Source: Streptomyces albidoflavus
Lineage (GTDB): Bacteria; Actinomycetota; Actinomycetes; Streptomycetales; Streptomycetaceae
Assembly: GCF_000719955.1 (NCBI RefSeq)
Contig: NZ_JOII01000008.1
Span: forward strand, 186,001-250,000
Length of the DNA stretch: 64,000 nucleotides
Reading direction: 5' to 3'
The notes beneath the pieces were generated by a model, which saw only the letters and a list, made by a program, of their open reading frames with translations, had not been told where the DNA came from and made no database searches. Made by a program: the position numbers and the translations under genes. Position 1 is the first letter of the stretch; each line of letters opens with the position of its first letter. Shown in pieces: positions 16,965 through 25,015 of the stretch.

Positions 16965-17444
16965 ATGGACGCGTTGCGACTGATCACCATGAACCGGCAG
17001 GCGCTGCTGCACGGCCACAGCCTGGAGACCATCACCGCGGAGGTGTGGGAGGCGCAGGCGCTGAGCCGGGCCGTCGGGGCCCTCCTCGCCGAGGAGGGCC
17101 CGCGTGAACTGCGCGAGGCCGCGCTCGCCTTGAGCAGCCCCGGCGGCCGGGCCGCCGAGGCGACGGAGCTGCCGGTGCCCTGCCGCGGCGACCCGCGAGC
17201 GGTCCGGCTCACCCGCGCCCCGGACGTGGAGGCCACCCTGCTCGCCCTCGCCGAACTCCTCGGCGAGGTGGGCATCGCCCTGGTCGGCCTCGCCTGCGGG
17301 GTGTACCAGGAGGCGCTGTACTGGGCCTCGGTCGAGGCGATCGACGCGGCCGACGAGGCCCGCGACCGTGTCCTCGACATGCTCCGCGCCCTCGGTGAGA
17401 GTTCGGGCCACTCCGGGCGCGGCTCCGCCGCCGAGCTGCGATGA
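16965..17444 (+). CDS. DUF6099-like protein
   Basis: 159 residues from ATG 16965, which follows GGGGGAG at about 4 nt. It begins MDALRLITMNRQALL and is mostly helical and Ala/Leu/Glu rich, with segments EAQALSRAVGALLAEEGP and LLALAELLGEVGIALVGLAC. I recognise it as a Streptomyces-restricted family (DUF6099) of unknown function. No signal peptide or clear membrane helix is seen. The upstream gap holds the two DnaA-box-like sites. Confidence 0.65.
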   Translation: MDALRLITMNRQALLHGHSLETITAEVWEAQALSRAVGALLAEEGPRELREAALALSSPGGRAAEATELPVPCRGDPRAVRLTRAPDVEATLLALAELLGEVGIALVGLACGVYQEALYWASVEAIDAADEARDRVLDMLRALGESSGHSGRGSAAELR

Positions 17445-17483
17445 GGGGCGCCGTGCGGGCACCGGACAGCGGCTGGGGCCCCG

Positions 17484-17522
17484 CCGGGCTCCCGCCGGCG
17501 CGCGTGCGGCGCGGGAGCCCGG
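17484..17522. terminator. Terminator between convergent genes
   Basis: A perfect 12-bp stem, CCGGGCTCCCGC (17484-17495) with GCGGGAGCCCGG (17511-17522), and a 15-nt loop. It lies between the DUF6099-like gene and the convergent LLM oxidoreductase gene and could serve both. Confidence 0.8.
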
Positions 17523-17530
17523 CCCGGGGG

Positions 17531-18454
17531 TCAGGAGAGCTGCGGCATGACCTCGGCGGAGATCAGCTCCAGCTGGTCCAGGTCGTCGAGGTCGAGCATC
17601 TGGAGGTACATGCGCTGCGAGCCGACCGCCTCGAAGGCCGCGATCCGCTCCACCACCTCGGCCGGGGAACCGGCCAGCCCGTTGGCCTTCAGCTCGTCCA
17701 CGTCACGGCCGATCACCTCGGCGCGCCGCTTCACCTCGGCGTCCGTCCGGCCGACACAGGCGACCAGGGCGTTGGAGTACACCAGGCTGTCGGCGGGGCG
17801 CCCGCGCTCCTCGGCGGCGGCCCGCACCCGGCCGAACTGCGTCGCGGTGTCCTCCACCGAGGCGAACGGGATGTTGAACTCGTCGGCGTACTGCGCCGCC
17901 AGCGCCGGCGTCCGCTTGGCGCCGTGGCCGCCGATGAGCACCGGCACCCGCTCCTGGGCGGGCTTCGGCAGGGCCGGGGAGTCCTTCAGCTGGTAGAAGG
18001 TCCCGTCGAAGTCGAAGCGGTCGCCGACCGGCGTCTTCCACAGCCCGGTGACGATCGCCAGCTGCTCCTCCAGCCGCCCGAACTTCTCCTTGGGGAAGGG
18101 GATGCCGTACGCGCTGTGCTCCTCCTCGTACCAGCCGGAGCCGAGCCCGAGCTCCACCCGGCCGCCGGACATGGCGTCGACCTGGGCCACCTCGATGGCG
18201 AGGACCCCGGGCAGCCGGAAGGTCCCGGCCGTCATCAGGGTGCCGAGGCGGATCGTCTCGGTCTCCCGGGCGAGGCCGGCGAGGGTGATCCAGGCGTCCG
18301 TCGGTCCGGGCAGGCCGGAGACGGAGCCCATGTGCAGGTAGTGGTCGGAGCGGAAGAAGGCGGAGTAGCCCAGCGACTCGGAGGCCCGCGCGACGCGGAG
18401 GAGCGTGTCGTAGGTGGCGCCCTGCTGGGGTTCGGTGAATACGCGAAGATCCAT
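17531..18454 (-). CDS. LLM-class F420-dependent oxidoreductase
   Basis: 307 residues, a luciferase-like TIM barrel. Seen: MDLRVFTEPQQGATYDTLL, AFFRSDHYLHMG (F420-binding region), GTLMTAGTFRLPGVLA, GRVELGLGSGWYEEEH and VPVLIGGHGAKRTPALA. This matches the F420-dependent LLM class (family names such as TIGR03560). The substrate is not predictable. It is a single gene, divergent from the NUDIX gene with a 133-bp gap. Confidence 0.88.
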   Translation of the reverse strand: MDLRVFTEPQQGATYDTLLRVARASESLGYSAFFRSDHYLHMGSVSGLPGPTDAWITLAGLARETETIRLGTLMTAGTFRLPGVLAIEVAQVDAMSGGRVELGLGSGWYEEEHSAYGIPFPKEKFGRLEEQLAIVTGLWKTPVGDRFDFDGTFYQLKDSPALPKPAQERVPVLIGGHGAKRTPALAAQYADEFNIPFASVEDTATQFGRVRAAAEERGRPADSLVYSNALVACVGRTDAEVKRRAEVIGRDVDELKANGLAGSPAEVVERIAAFEAVGSQRMYLQMLDLDDLDQLELISAEVMPQLS

Positions 18455-18587
18455 GACTCCATCTTGCCTCCGCCGCCCTCGCGGCGCGGACGCCCCACCG
18501 GACCCGTCCGCCGCGGATGCGCACCTTCGAGTGGTCGTGCGGCGAACCCCCGGTGCCCGGCCCGCCGCACGGTCCAGGGTGGGAGCC

Positions 18588-19097
18588 ATGACCGACACCA
18601 CCCTGGCCGACTCCCCGGCCCGCCTCTCCCGCGCCGACTGGCTCGCCTCCCTGCCCCGCAACACCGCCTGTTCGGCCCTGGTCCTGCACGACGCGGAGTA
18701 CCGGCTGCTCCTGGTCCACGCCACCTACGAGGACAGCTGGCAGTTCGTCGGCGGGGTCAGGGACGCCCAGGACGACCCGTGGACCACCGCCGTCCGCGAG
18801 GCCCGCGAGGAGATCGGCTACGAACTGGTGGGCCCGCCCCGGCTGCTGGGGTACGACTGGGTGACCTTCGAGGACAGCGAGCCGGCCGTCCAGCACTTCT
18901 TCCGTGCCCCCGTCCTGGAACCGGAGCGGCTGGACAGCATCCGCCTCTCGGAGGAGCACGACGACTGGCTCCTGCTCTCGGTCGAGGAGTGGACACGGCA
19001 CCTCGGTCCGCACCGCGCCCGGCGGCTCCGCCCGGTCCGCGACGCGCTGCGCACCGGCCGTCCCCTCTGCCTGCGCGACGGCTACCCGGTGACCTGA
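18588..19097 (+). CDS. NUDIX hydrolase
   Basis: 169 residues. The Nudix box is GGVRDAQDDPW followed by TAVREAREEIGYE, with REAREEIGY matching the metal-binding half. The first acidic position is Asp rather than Glu. FVGGV precedes it as usual. NUDIX enzymes cleave nucleoside diphosphates linked to another moiety; the substrate is unknown. ATG 18588 follows GGGAG closely. The next downstream sequence is the hen1 remnant. Confidence 0.85.
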   Translation: MTDTTLADSPARLSRADWLASLPRNTACSALVLHDAEYRLLLVHATYEDSWQFVGGVRDAQDDPWTTAVREAREEIGYELVGPPRLLGYDWVTFEDSEPAVQHFFRAPVLEPERLDSIRLSEEHDDWLLLSVEEWTRHLGPHRARRLRPVRDALRTGRPLCLRDGYPVT

Positions 19098-19162
19098 CCG
19101 GCCCGCCGCCGGCCCCGGAAAACAGCTCGCCCACCGGTGCTCACCTGGCCATAATCGGCCTG

Positions 19163-19486
19163 GTGTTCCTCACCCTGACCACCCAAGGCCGCCCCGGACG
19201 TCCCGCCTCCGACCTCGGATTCCTGCTGCACAAGCATCCGGAGAAGGCGCAGGCGTTCACCACCTCGCACGGCACCGCGCACGTCTTCTACCCGGAGGCG
19301 TCGAACGAGCGGTGCACGGCCGCCCTGCTGCTGGAGGTGGACGCGGTCGCGCTGGTCCGCGCCGGCAAGGGCAAGGGACGCGGCGGCGCCCCGGACTCGT
19401 CCCTCGGCCAGTACGTGAACGACCGGCCCTACGCCGCCTCCTCGCTGCTGGCGGTGGCGCTCGGCGCCGTCTTCCGCAGCGCGGGC
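19163..19486 (+). pseudogene. hen1: 5' fragment of hen1 (RNA 3'-terminal 2'-O-methyltransferase)
   Basis: GTG 19163 starts VFLTLTTQGRPGRPASDLGF, then LLHKHPEKAQAF, HGTAHVFYPEA, ERCTAALLLEVD and SLGQYVNDRPYAASS. This is the N-terminal domain of bacterial Hen1. Homology stops after about 105 residues at LAVALGAVFRSA; the full protein is about 450-500 residues including a SAM methyltransferase domain, none of which is present. From 19471-19486 the sequence instead belongs, in the opposite direction, to an ornithine cyclodeaminase gene. The frame continues into antisense to 19780, so no normal Hen1 can be made. Hen1 works with Pnkp in RNA repair; no pnkp gene is here. Confidence 0.85.
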
Positions 19487-19713
19487 CGTGCGCCGGGGAA
19501 CTTGGCGTTGACCTTCACCGTGTACGCCTCGACGCCCGGCAGGAGCCCGGGGAGCAGCGCGGTGGCCGTACCGGGGAACGGCAGCCCGGTCACGACACGC
19601 TGCCCGGGGACGGGGGAGGCGCCGGCGGTGCGGAAGGCCCCGCGCAGCGCGGCCAGGCAGTCCGCCGGGGCCAGCAGGGTTTCCAGGTCGTTCCTGGTCA
19701 GCAGGAGAGTCAC
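19475..19713 (-). pseudogene. 5' fragment of ornithine cyclodeaminase/mu-crystallin family gene
   Basis: GTG 19713 starts MTLLLTRNDLETLLAPADC, then LAALRGAFRTAGASPVPGQR and VEAYTVKVNAKFPGARPALR. This is the N-terminal 80 or so residues of the OCD/mu-crystallin family, whose members are about 310-330 residues and carry a Rossmann domain. Homology ends at the ARPALR position, exactly where the hen1 fragment of the other strand ends. The NAD-binding half is gone, so the gene must be inactive. OCD converts ornithine to proline; the adjacent arc genes also make or use ornithine. Confidence 0.82.
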
Positions 19714-19810
19714 CCGGCCATGGTCGGGGAGACGGGGAGACGGGGAGTACCGGCGTACTCGCCCCCCGTTCGCCGAGTGAACCGCTCGCCGGCCGGTGAG
19801 GATGAGGGGC

Positions 19811-21049
19811 ATGGGATTCCATGTCGACTCCGAGGTCGGGCAGCTGCGCCGGGTCGTCCTGCACCGGCCGGGGCTGGAGCTGAAGCGGCTGACGCCCACC
19901 AACAAGGACGCGCTCCTCTTCGACGACGTGCTCTGGGTGCGCCGGGCGCAGCAGGAGCACGACGGGTTCGCCGAGGTGCTGCGGGACCGGGGGGTGCACG
20001 TCCACCTCTTCGGCGACCTGCTGCGGGAGAGCCTGGAGCTGTCCCCGGCGCGGGAACTGGTGCTCGGGCGGGTCTTCGACGAGCGGGAGTTCGGGCCGCT
20101 CGCCACGGGCCATCTGCGGGCCGCCTTCGAGACGATGGAGTCGGGGGAGCTGGCCTCGGTCCTGGTCGGCGGGATGACCAAGCGCGAGTACCTGGCCCTG
20201 CACCCGGAACCGCTCTCGGTCCGCTTCCATGTGATGGAGCAGGACGACTTCCTCCTCCAGCCGCTGCCCAACCACCTCTTCACCCGGGACACCTCCGCCT
20301 GGATCTACGACGGTGTCTCGGTCAACGCCATGCGCTGGCCGGCGCGGCAGCGCGAGACGGTCCACTTCGAGGCGGTCTACCGCCACCACCCGCTCTTCGC
20401 CACCGAGCAGGCCCGCCCCTTCCACACCTGGTCCGAAGGGCAGGAGTGCTACCCCTCGACCATCGAGGGCGGTGACGTGCTGGTGCTGGGCAACGGCGCC
20501 GTGCTGATCGGGATGAGCGAGCGGACCACCCCGCAGGCGGTGGAGATGCTGGCCAGACGGCTCTTCGCGGCAGGCTCGGCCCGCACCATCGTCGCGCTGG
20601 ACCTGCCGAAGCGCCGGGCCTTCATGCACCTGGACACGGTGATGACGATGGTCGCCCCGGAGGTCTTCACCCAGTACGCGGGGCTCGGCATGCTGCGGTC
20701 GTACACCATCGAGCCGGGTGTCGGGACGCACGATCTGAAGGTCACCGACCATCCGCCGGAGCACATGCACCGGGCGATCGCGGCGGCGCTGGGGCTCGGG
20801 GCGATCCGGGTGCTCACCGCCACCCAGGACGTGCACGCGGCCGAGCGGGAGCAGTGGGACGACGGGTGCAACGTGCTGGCGGTCGAGCCGGGGGTGGTGG
20901 TCGCCTACGAGCGGAACGCCACCACCAACACCTACCTGCGGGACGAGGGGCTGGAGGTCATCGAGATCCAGGGCAGCGAGCTGGGGCGCGGGCGGGGCGG
21001 GCCGCGCTGCATGAGCTGTCCGGTGGAGCGGGACGCCGTCGGGGGGTAG
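19811..21049 (+). CDS. arcA: Arginine deiminase (first copy)
   Basis: 412 residues. It hydrolyses arginine to citrulline and ammonia. Family signs: [67 protein letters not shown], and the catalytic-cysteine tail [18 protein letters not shown] 19811 was chosen because it follows GAGGA at 8 nt and gives [12 protein letters not shown], as in homologues. arcB follows after 96 nt, then an amino-acid permease. No carbamate kinase gene is seen. A second, diverged arginine deiminase lies at 37647-38903. Confidence 0.94.
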   Translation: MGFHVDSEVGQLRRVVLHRPGLELKRLTPTNKDALLFDDVLWVRRAQQEHDGFAEVLRDRGVHVHLFGDLLRESLELSPARELVLGRVFDEREFGPLATGHLRAAFETMESGELASVLVGGMTKREYLALHPEPLSVRFHVMEQDDFLLQPLPNHLFTRDTSAWIYDGVSVNAMRWPARQRETVHFEAVYRHHPLFATEQARPFHTWSEGQECYPSTIEGGDVLVLGNGAVLIGMSERTTPQAVEMLARRLFAAGSARTIVALDLPKRRAFMHLDTVMTMVAPEVFTQYAGLGMLRSYTIEPGVGTHDLKVTDHPPEHMHRAIAAALGLGAIRVLTATQDVHAAEREQWDDGCNVLAVEPGVVVAYERNATTNTYLRDEGLEVIEIQGSELGRGRGGPRCMSCPVERDAVGG

Positions 21050-21076
21050 AGGGGGGTAGAGGGTCGGCGCGACGGC

Positions 21077-21105
21077 GGTCGTATATTCATGTGGGTGGTC
21101 GTATA
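21077..21105 (+). promoter_or_regulatory. Direct repeats GGTCGTATA upstream of arcB
   Basis: GGTCGTATA occurs at 21077-21085 and 21097-21105, exactly 20 bp apart, in the short gap before arcB. A related GGTGGTCGTGCGACT lies upstream of the permease at about 22216. The regulator is unknown; ArgR boxes are palindromic and do not fit well. Confidence 0.45.
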
Positions 21106-21145
21106 GACTTCCATGGTCATCGTATTCGCACCCCAGGAGCGCCCC

Positions 21146-22174
21146 ATGGCGACAGACCTCACCGGTCGCAGTTTCCTCAGAGAGCTGGACTTCACCGCCG
21201 AGGAGTTCCGCTCACTCGTCGCGCTGGCCGCCGAGCTGAAGGCGGCCAAGAAGGCCGGGACCGAGGTCCAGCGGCTCCGCGGGCGCAACATCGCGCTGAT
21301 CTTCGAGAAGACCTCCACCCGCACCCGGTGCGCCTTCGAGGTGGCCGCCGCCGACCAGGGCGCCTCCACGACCTACCTGGACCCGTCGGGCTCGCAGATG
21401 GGGCACAAGGAGTCCGCCAAGGACACCGCGCGGGTGCTGGGCCGGATGTTCGACGGCATCGAGTACCGGGGGGACAGCCAGGCCACCGTCGAGGAGCTGG
21501 CCGCCCACGCGGGCGTGCCGGTCTTCAACGGGCTGACCGACGACTGGCACCCCACCCAGATGCTCGCCGACGTGCTGACCGTCGTCGAGCACACCGCGAA
21601 GCCGCTGGAGCAGGTCGTCCTCGCCTACCTGGGCGACGCCCGCTTCAACATGGGCAACTCCTACCTGATCACCGGCGCCCTGCTCGGCATGGACATCCGG
21701 ATCGTCGCCCCGCGCGCCTACTGGCCCGCCCAGCACATCGTCGACGAGGCCCGCCGCCTCGCCGGCCGGAGCGGTGCCCGGATCACGCTGACCGAGGAGG
21801 TCCACGTCGGGGTGCGGGACGCCGACTTCGTCGCCACCGACGTCTGGGTCTCGATGGGCGAGCCCAAGAGCGTCTGGGACGAGCGGATCGCCGCCCTCGC
21901 GCCGTACGCGGTCACCAGTGAGGTGCTGGCGGCCACCGGCAACCCGGACGTCGTCTTCCTGCACTGCCTGCCCGCCTTCCACGACCTCGGCACCGAGGTC
22001 GGGCGGCAGATCCACGAGAGCCACGGCCTGACCTCGCTGGAGGTCACCGACGAGGTCTTCGAGTCGCCGCACTCCGCCGTCTTCGACCAGGCGGAGAACC
22101 GGCTCCACACCATCAAGGCCGTCCTCGTCGCCACCCTCGCGGGCCCGGCGGGCGGTGCCGGGGTGAGTGGATAG
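21146..22174 (+). CDS. arcB: Ornithine carbamoyltransferase, catabolic type
   Basis: 342 residues. Motifs: [15 protein letters not shown] (carbamoyl phosphate site), [45 protein letters not shown] and [11 protein letters not shown] with the HCLP ornithine site. The length and GSQMGHKES pattern fit the ArcB/ArgI-like branch. With arcA next to it, the likely role is phosphorolysis of citrulline to ornithine and carbamoyl phosphate, though a biosynthetic role cannot be excluded. ATG 21146 follows AGGAG. Confidence 0.93.
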   Translation: MATDLTGRSFLRELDFTAEEFRSLVALAAELKAAKKAGTEVQRLRGRNIALIFEKTSTRTRCAFEVAAADQGASTTYLDPSGSQMGHKESAKDTARVLGRMFDGIEYRGDSQATVEELAAHAGVPVFNGLTDDWHPTQMLADVLTVVEHTAKPLEQVVLAYLGDARFNMGNSYLITGALLGMDIRIVAPRAYWPAQHIVDEARRLAGRSGARITLTEEVHVGVRDADFVATDVWVSMGEPKSVWDERIAALAPYAVTSEVLAATGNPDVVFLHCLPAFHDLGTEVGRQIHESHGLTSLEVTDEVFESPHSAVFDQAENRLHTIKAVLVATLAGPAGGAGVSG

Positions 22175-22193
22175 TCATACGCTCGGTGGTAAA

Positions 22194-22203
22194 TATGCGC
22201 ATA
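22194..22203. promoter_or_regulatory. Palindrome TATGCGCATA upstream of permease
   Basis: A perfect 10-bp palindrome in an A/T-rich island right after arcB. It is the likely promoter region of the amino-acid permease gene, whose structured leader follows. Confidence 0.35.
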
Positions 22204-22229
22204 ACCATCCGTTAGGGTGGTCGTGCGAC

Positions 22230-22319
22230 TGCGTGGGGGCCCGGACCGACCGTCCGGGCCCTCGCCCGTTGCGCCCGCGGCCCGCGCCCCACCCCGGAGG
22301 CGGGCCGTCCCCCCACGCA
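22230..22319 (+). promoter_or_regulatory. Structured 5' leader of the amino-acid permease gene
   Basis: TGCGTGGGGG (22230-22239) is exactly complementary to CCCCCACGCA (22310-22319), enclosing about 70 nt. Inside, GGGCCCGGAC (22237-22246) pairs perfectly with GTCCGGGCCC (22252-22261). The inner 5' arm overlaps the outer one by 3 nt, so the helices partly compete. GGTGG upstream and CCACC downstream extend the outer pairing. The permease ATG is 24 nt further on. No known riboswitch class was recognised. Confidence 0.45.
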
Positions 22320-22342
22320 CCACCGAAAGCGAGCACCACCCC

Positions 22343-23800
22343 ATGCGCCCCACCGCAGCGCGCGTCAAGTCGCCGGAACTGCTGGTCGCCGAGTCCGGCG
22401 CCGACCTGGAGGGCCACGGCCTCAAGCGGACCATGGGCCTGTTCCAGCTGGTCTGCTTCGGCATCGGCGCCGTGGTCGGCACCGGCATCTTCGTCGGCCT
22501 CTCCGACACCGTCGCCGAGGCCGGTCCCGCCGTCGTGATCTCCTTCGTGCTCGCCGCCGTGACCTGCGTCTTCACCGCCTTCTCCTTCGCGGAGCTGGGC
22601 GGCGCCATGCCGGTCTCCGGCAGCTCGTACTCCTTCGCCTACGCCAGCCTCGGCGAGCGCGCCGCCTTCCTCACCGGCTGGTGCCTGCTGCTGGAGTACG
22701 GCGTCTCCATCTCGGCGGTGGCCGTCGGCTGGGGCCAGTACCTCAACGAACTGCTGCACAGCCTGGTCGGGCTGCGGCTGCCCGAGGCGCTCTCCAACCC
22801 GCCCGGCGAGGGCGGTGTGGTCAACCTCCCGGCCGTCGTGGTGATGCTGCTGGCCGCCGTCCTGCTGGTGCGCGGCGTGCGCGAGAGCGCCCGGGCCACC
22901 GCGATCATGGCGGTGCTGAAGATCGGCATCCTGCTGCTCTTCTGCGTCATCGCCTTCAGCGCCTTCCAGCAGGACAACCTCGCCGACTTCGCGCCCGCCG
23001 GGGTCGCCGGTGTCACCTCCGGCGCCTCGCTCGCCTTCTTCTCGTACATCGGGTTCGACGCCATCACCACCGCCGGCGAGGAGGTCAAGAACCCGCGCAA
23101 GAACATCCCGGCGGCCGTGCTGATCTGCATCGGCGTCGTCACCGTCCTGTACTGCCTGGTCGCGGTCGCCGCCATCGGCGCGCTCTCCGCCGACGACGTG
23201 GCCGACCAGCCGGCCGCGCTCTCGCTCGTCGTCAACCAGGTCACCGGCTCCGCGATCGGCGGCGGCGTCATCGCCTTCGGTGCCGTGGTCGCCATCGCCT
23301 CGGTGGTGCTGGCCGTGATGTACGGCCAGACCCGCATCCTGATGTCGATGTCCCGGGACGGCCTGATCCCGCGCGTCTTCGAGCGGGTCTCGCCGAAGAC
23401 CTCGACGCCGGTCGCCAACACCTGGATCGTCACCGCCGTCTTCGCGGTCCCGGCCGCCGTGGTCCCGCTGGACGTGGTCATCAACCTGACCACCATCGGC
23501 ACCCTGGCCGCCATGGCTGTCGTCAACGTCGCCGTGATCGTGCTCCGCCGCACCCGCCCCGACCTGCGCCGCAGCTTCCGGGCCCCGCTCTTCCCGCTGA
23601 CCCCGCTCGCGGGCATCGCCTTCTGCGCGTACCTGATCTACGGCACGGGGCCGCTGACCTGGCTCCAGTTCGCGGTCTTCCTCGCGGTCGGCGTCCTCGT
23701 CTACTCGCTCTACGGGCGGCGGCACTCCACGCTCGCCGCGCGAGCGCTCAGTGAGGCCCCGGCCGGGCCCCGTCAGGACGGTCCGCCGTCGGCAGGGTGA
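22343..23800 (+). CDS. APC-superfamily amino acid permease (CAT-like)
   Basis: 485 residues with about 12 hydrophobic segments. Seen: GLFQLVCFGIGAVVGTGIFVG near the N-terminus, FSFAELGGAMPVSGSSYSFA, and AFFSYIGFDAITTAGEEVKN followed by PRKNIPAAVL. These are typical of the cationic amino acid transporter branch. With arcA and arcB just upstream, arginine uptake or arginine/ornithine exchange is the likely role, by context. ATG 22343 has no strong ribosome site. The last 50 nt overlap the convergent ATPase gene. Confidence 0.9.
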   Translation: MRPTAARVKSPELLVAESGADLEGHGLKRTMGLFQLVCFGIGAVVGTGIFVGLSDTVAEAGPAVVISFVLAAVTCVFTAFSFAELGGAMPVSGSSYSFAYASLGERAAFLTGWCLLLEYGVSISAVAVGWGQYLNELLHSLVGLRLPEALSNPPGEGGVVNLPAVVVMLLAAVLLVRGVRESARATAIMAVLKIGILLLFCVIAFSAFQQDNLADFAPAGVAGVTSGASLAFFSYIGFDAITTAGEEVKNPRKNIPAAVLICIGVVTVLYCLVAVAAIGALSADDVADQPAALSLVVNQVTGSAIGGGVIAFGAVVAIASVVLAVMYGQTRILMSMSRDGLIPRVFERVSPKTSTPVANTWIVTAVFAVPAAVVPLDVVINLTTIGTLAAMAVVNVAVIVLRRTRPDLRRSFRAPLFPLTPLAGIAFCAYLIYGTGPLTWLQFAVFLAVGVLVYSLYGRRHSTLAARALSEAPAGPRQDGPPSAG

Positions 23801-24197
23801 ACCAGATCGCCTTGCCGGTCTCGGTGGGGCGGTGCCCGCACGACAGGCTGAGCGTGCGGATCAGCAGCAGCCCGCGGCCGCCCTCCGCCCACACGTCGGG
23901 CGGCTCGGGCGGCAGCTCGCCCACGAGGCTCGGCGGGGTGGCGCGGCTGCGGTCGTGCACCTCCACCTGGCACCGCTGCTCCAGCAGGTCGACCACCAGC
24001 TGAATGGGGTCGTCGCCCTCGGTGTGCTCCACCGCGTTGGCGACCAGCTCGGCGGTGAGGAGTTCGGCCGTGTCGCTGTCCGCCGACGGCTGGATCTCGG
24101 CGAGCGCCTTCCTGATGAGCGCACGCGCGATCGGCACGGCCGCGGTCGAGTGCGGCAGCGAGACACGCCACGACGTGGTGGCGGGGGCTTCGGACAC
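23748..24197 (-). CDS. RsbW-like ATP-binding protein
   Basis: 149 residues from GTG 24197; the frame is open further upstream to 24359, but homology starts with VSEAPATTSWRVSLPHS. It is a compact anti-sigma-type ATPase domain: TAELLTAELVANAVEHTEG (N box), VEVHDRSRATPPSL (D box) and GGRGLLLIRTLS (G box). All ATP-binding motifs look intact, unlike the related protein at 10860. Its partner is unknown. Its 3' end overlaps the convergent permease gene by 53 nt. Confidence 0.82.
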   Translation of the reverse strand: MSEAPATTSWRVSLPHSTAAVPIARALIRKALAEIQPSADSDTAELLTAELVANAVEHTEGDDPIQLVVDLLEQRCQVEVHDRSRATPPSLVGELPPEPPDVWAEGGRGLLLIRTLSLSCGHRPTETGKAIWFTLPTADRPDGARPGPH

Positions 24198-25015
24198 GGG
24201 CGTAATCCGTTCAGCGGGGTACGGCTCCCAGGCCGTGGCTCTTCGGGTGGTGCGCCGCCCGGGGTGGTGCTGTGCAGTCTTCAACCACGGGCTTGCTCCA
24301 GCGTACGAAGACGCGGCCGGTCCCTGGAAAGTCTCCCGCCCGGGCGGGGCGCGGGCCACCGGAGTGCGGCGGAGGGCTCACGGCCACTCCCACCGGGACT
24401 TTTGCGGATTCCGCGGGTCCCGCCCGGGCCCCGTCGGCGCCCCTCGCGTGTGACGCGCCTCACGTCCCCCATTCTTCGTCATACGCCCCGATCATTCCTT
24501 TCTGTCCCTCTCTGTCGCCTCCTGTGCGCATACCGTTCCCGCCGGTGCGGCCCCGGGGAGAACCGGGGCGCGCCCCACCCGTCCCGTCCGCCCCACCGGT
24601 CACCGGCCGTCCGTCAGGTTTGAGACCGCCTGGCGCGGTGATACGCGCCCGGTCGGGCCCCGGAGGGCGAGGAGGTTGCCGCAGGTGTGCGCAGAGGCAC
24701 GGAGCCGCGCCGCGGCGCCCCCTTCTCCGTACCGGGCGCTCGTTCCCGGAGGAACCGGGCCAAGTGGTGCCCACGCTGGGTGGCCTGATCGTGACGGTGT
24801 GCGCGAACGGGTGCGGGGGCACTGCTTCCGCTTTTCGCCGACAAGGTTACGATCAGTCAAGATCACTTGCTGGCAAGGCAGTTCGCCCTTGTCGGCGCGG
24901 TCCGGCCGTCCCGTGGGACGGACCGGCGCCACGGGAGCGGCCGCACGGAGCCGCGGCTGACCCTCCGGACCCGTACACCCGCCGGCCGACACGATCCACC
25001 CTGCGAAGGTTCTCC
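24198..25015. other. 818-bp intergenic region upstream of the conservon
   Basis: No convincing gene: the short frames here lack family resemblance and ribosome sites. It holds the promoters of the divergent RsbW-like and cvn genes. Near the cvn side, CGCCGACAAGG (24836-24846) is perfectly mirrored by CCTTGTCGGCG (24887-24897), with the small palindrome CTTGC-TG-GCAAG (24866-24877) between them. Confidence 0.6.
24836..24897 (+). promoter_or_regulatory. Nested inverted repeats before cvnA
   Basis: The outer arms are exact 11-mers (24836-24846 and 24887-24897). The inner hairpin CTTGC-TG-GCAAG spans 24866-24877. The element is about 120 nt upstream of cvnA in an A/T-richer stretch. It could be an operator or a folded RNA leader of the cvn operon. 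Confidence 0.4.

Noticed and set aside
23748..24359. A 203-residue version of the RsbW-like protein starting at 24359
   Set aside because: The first 54 residues lack homology and a ribosome site; GTG 24197 gives the family's normal start.
24460..24992. Short minus-strand frames in the gap before cvnA
   Set aside because: Arg/Pro/Gly-rich, mutually overlapping in different frames, without ribosome sites or family resemblance.
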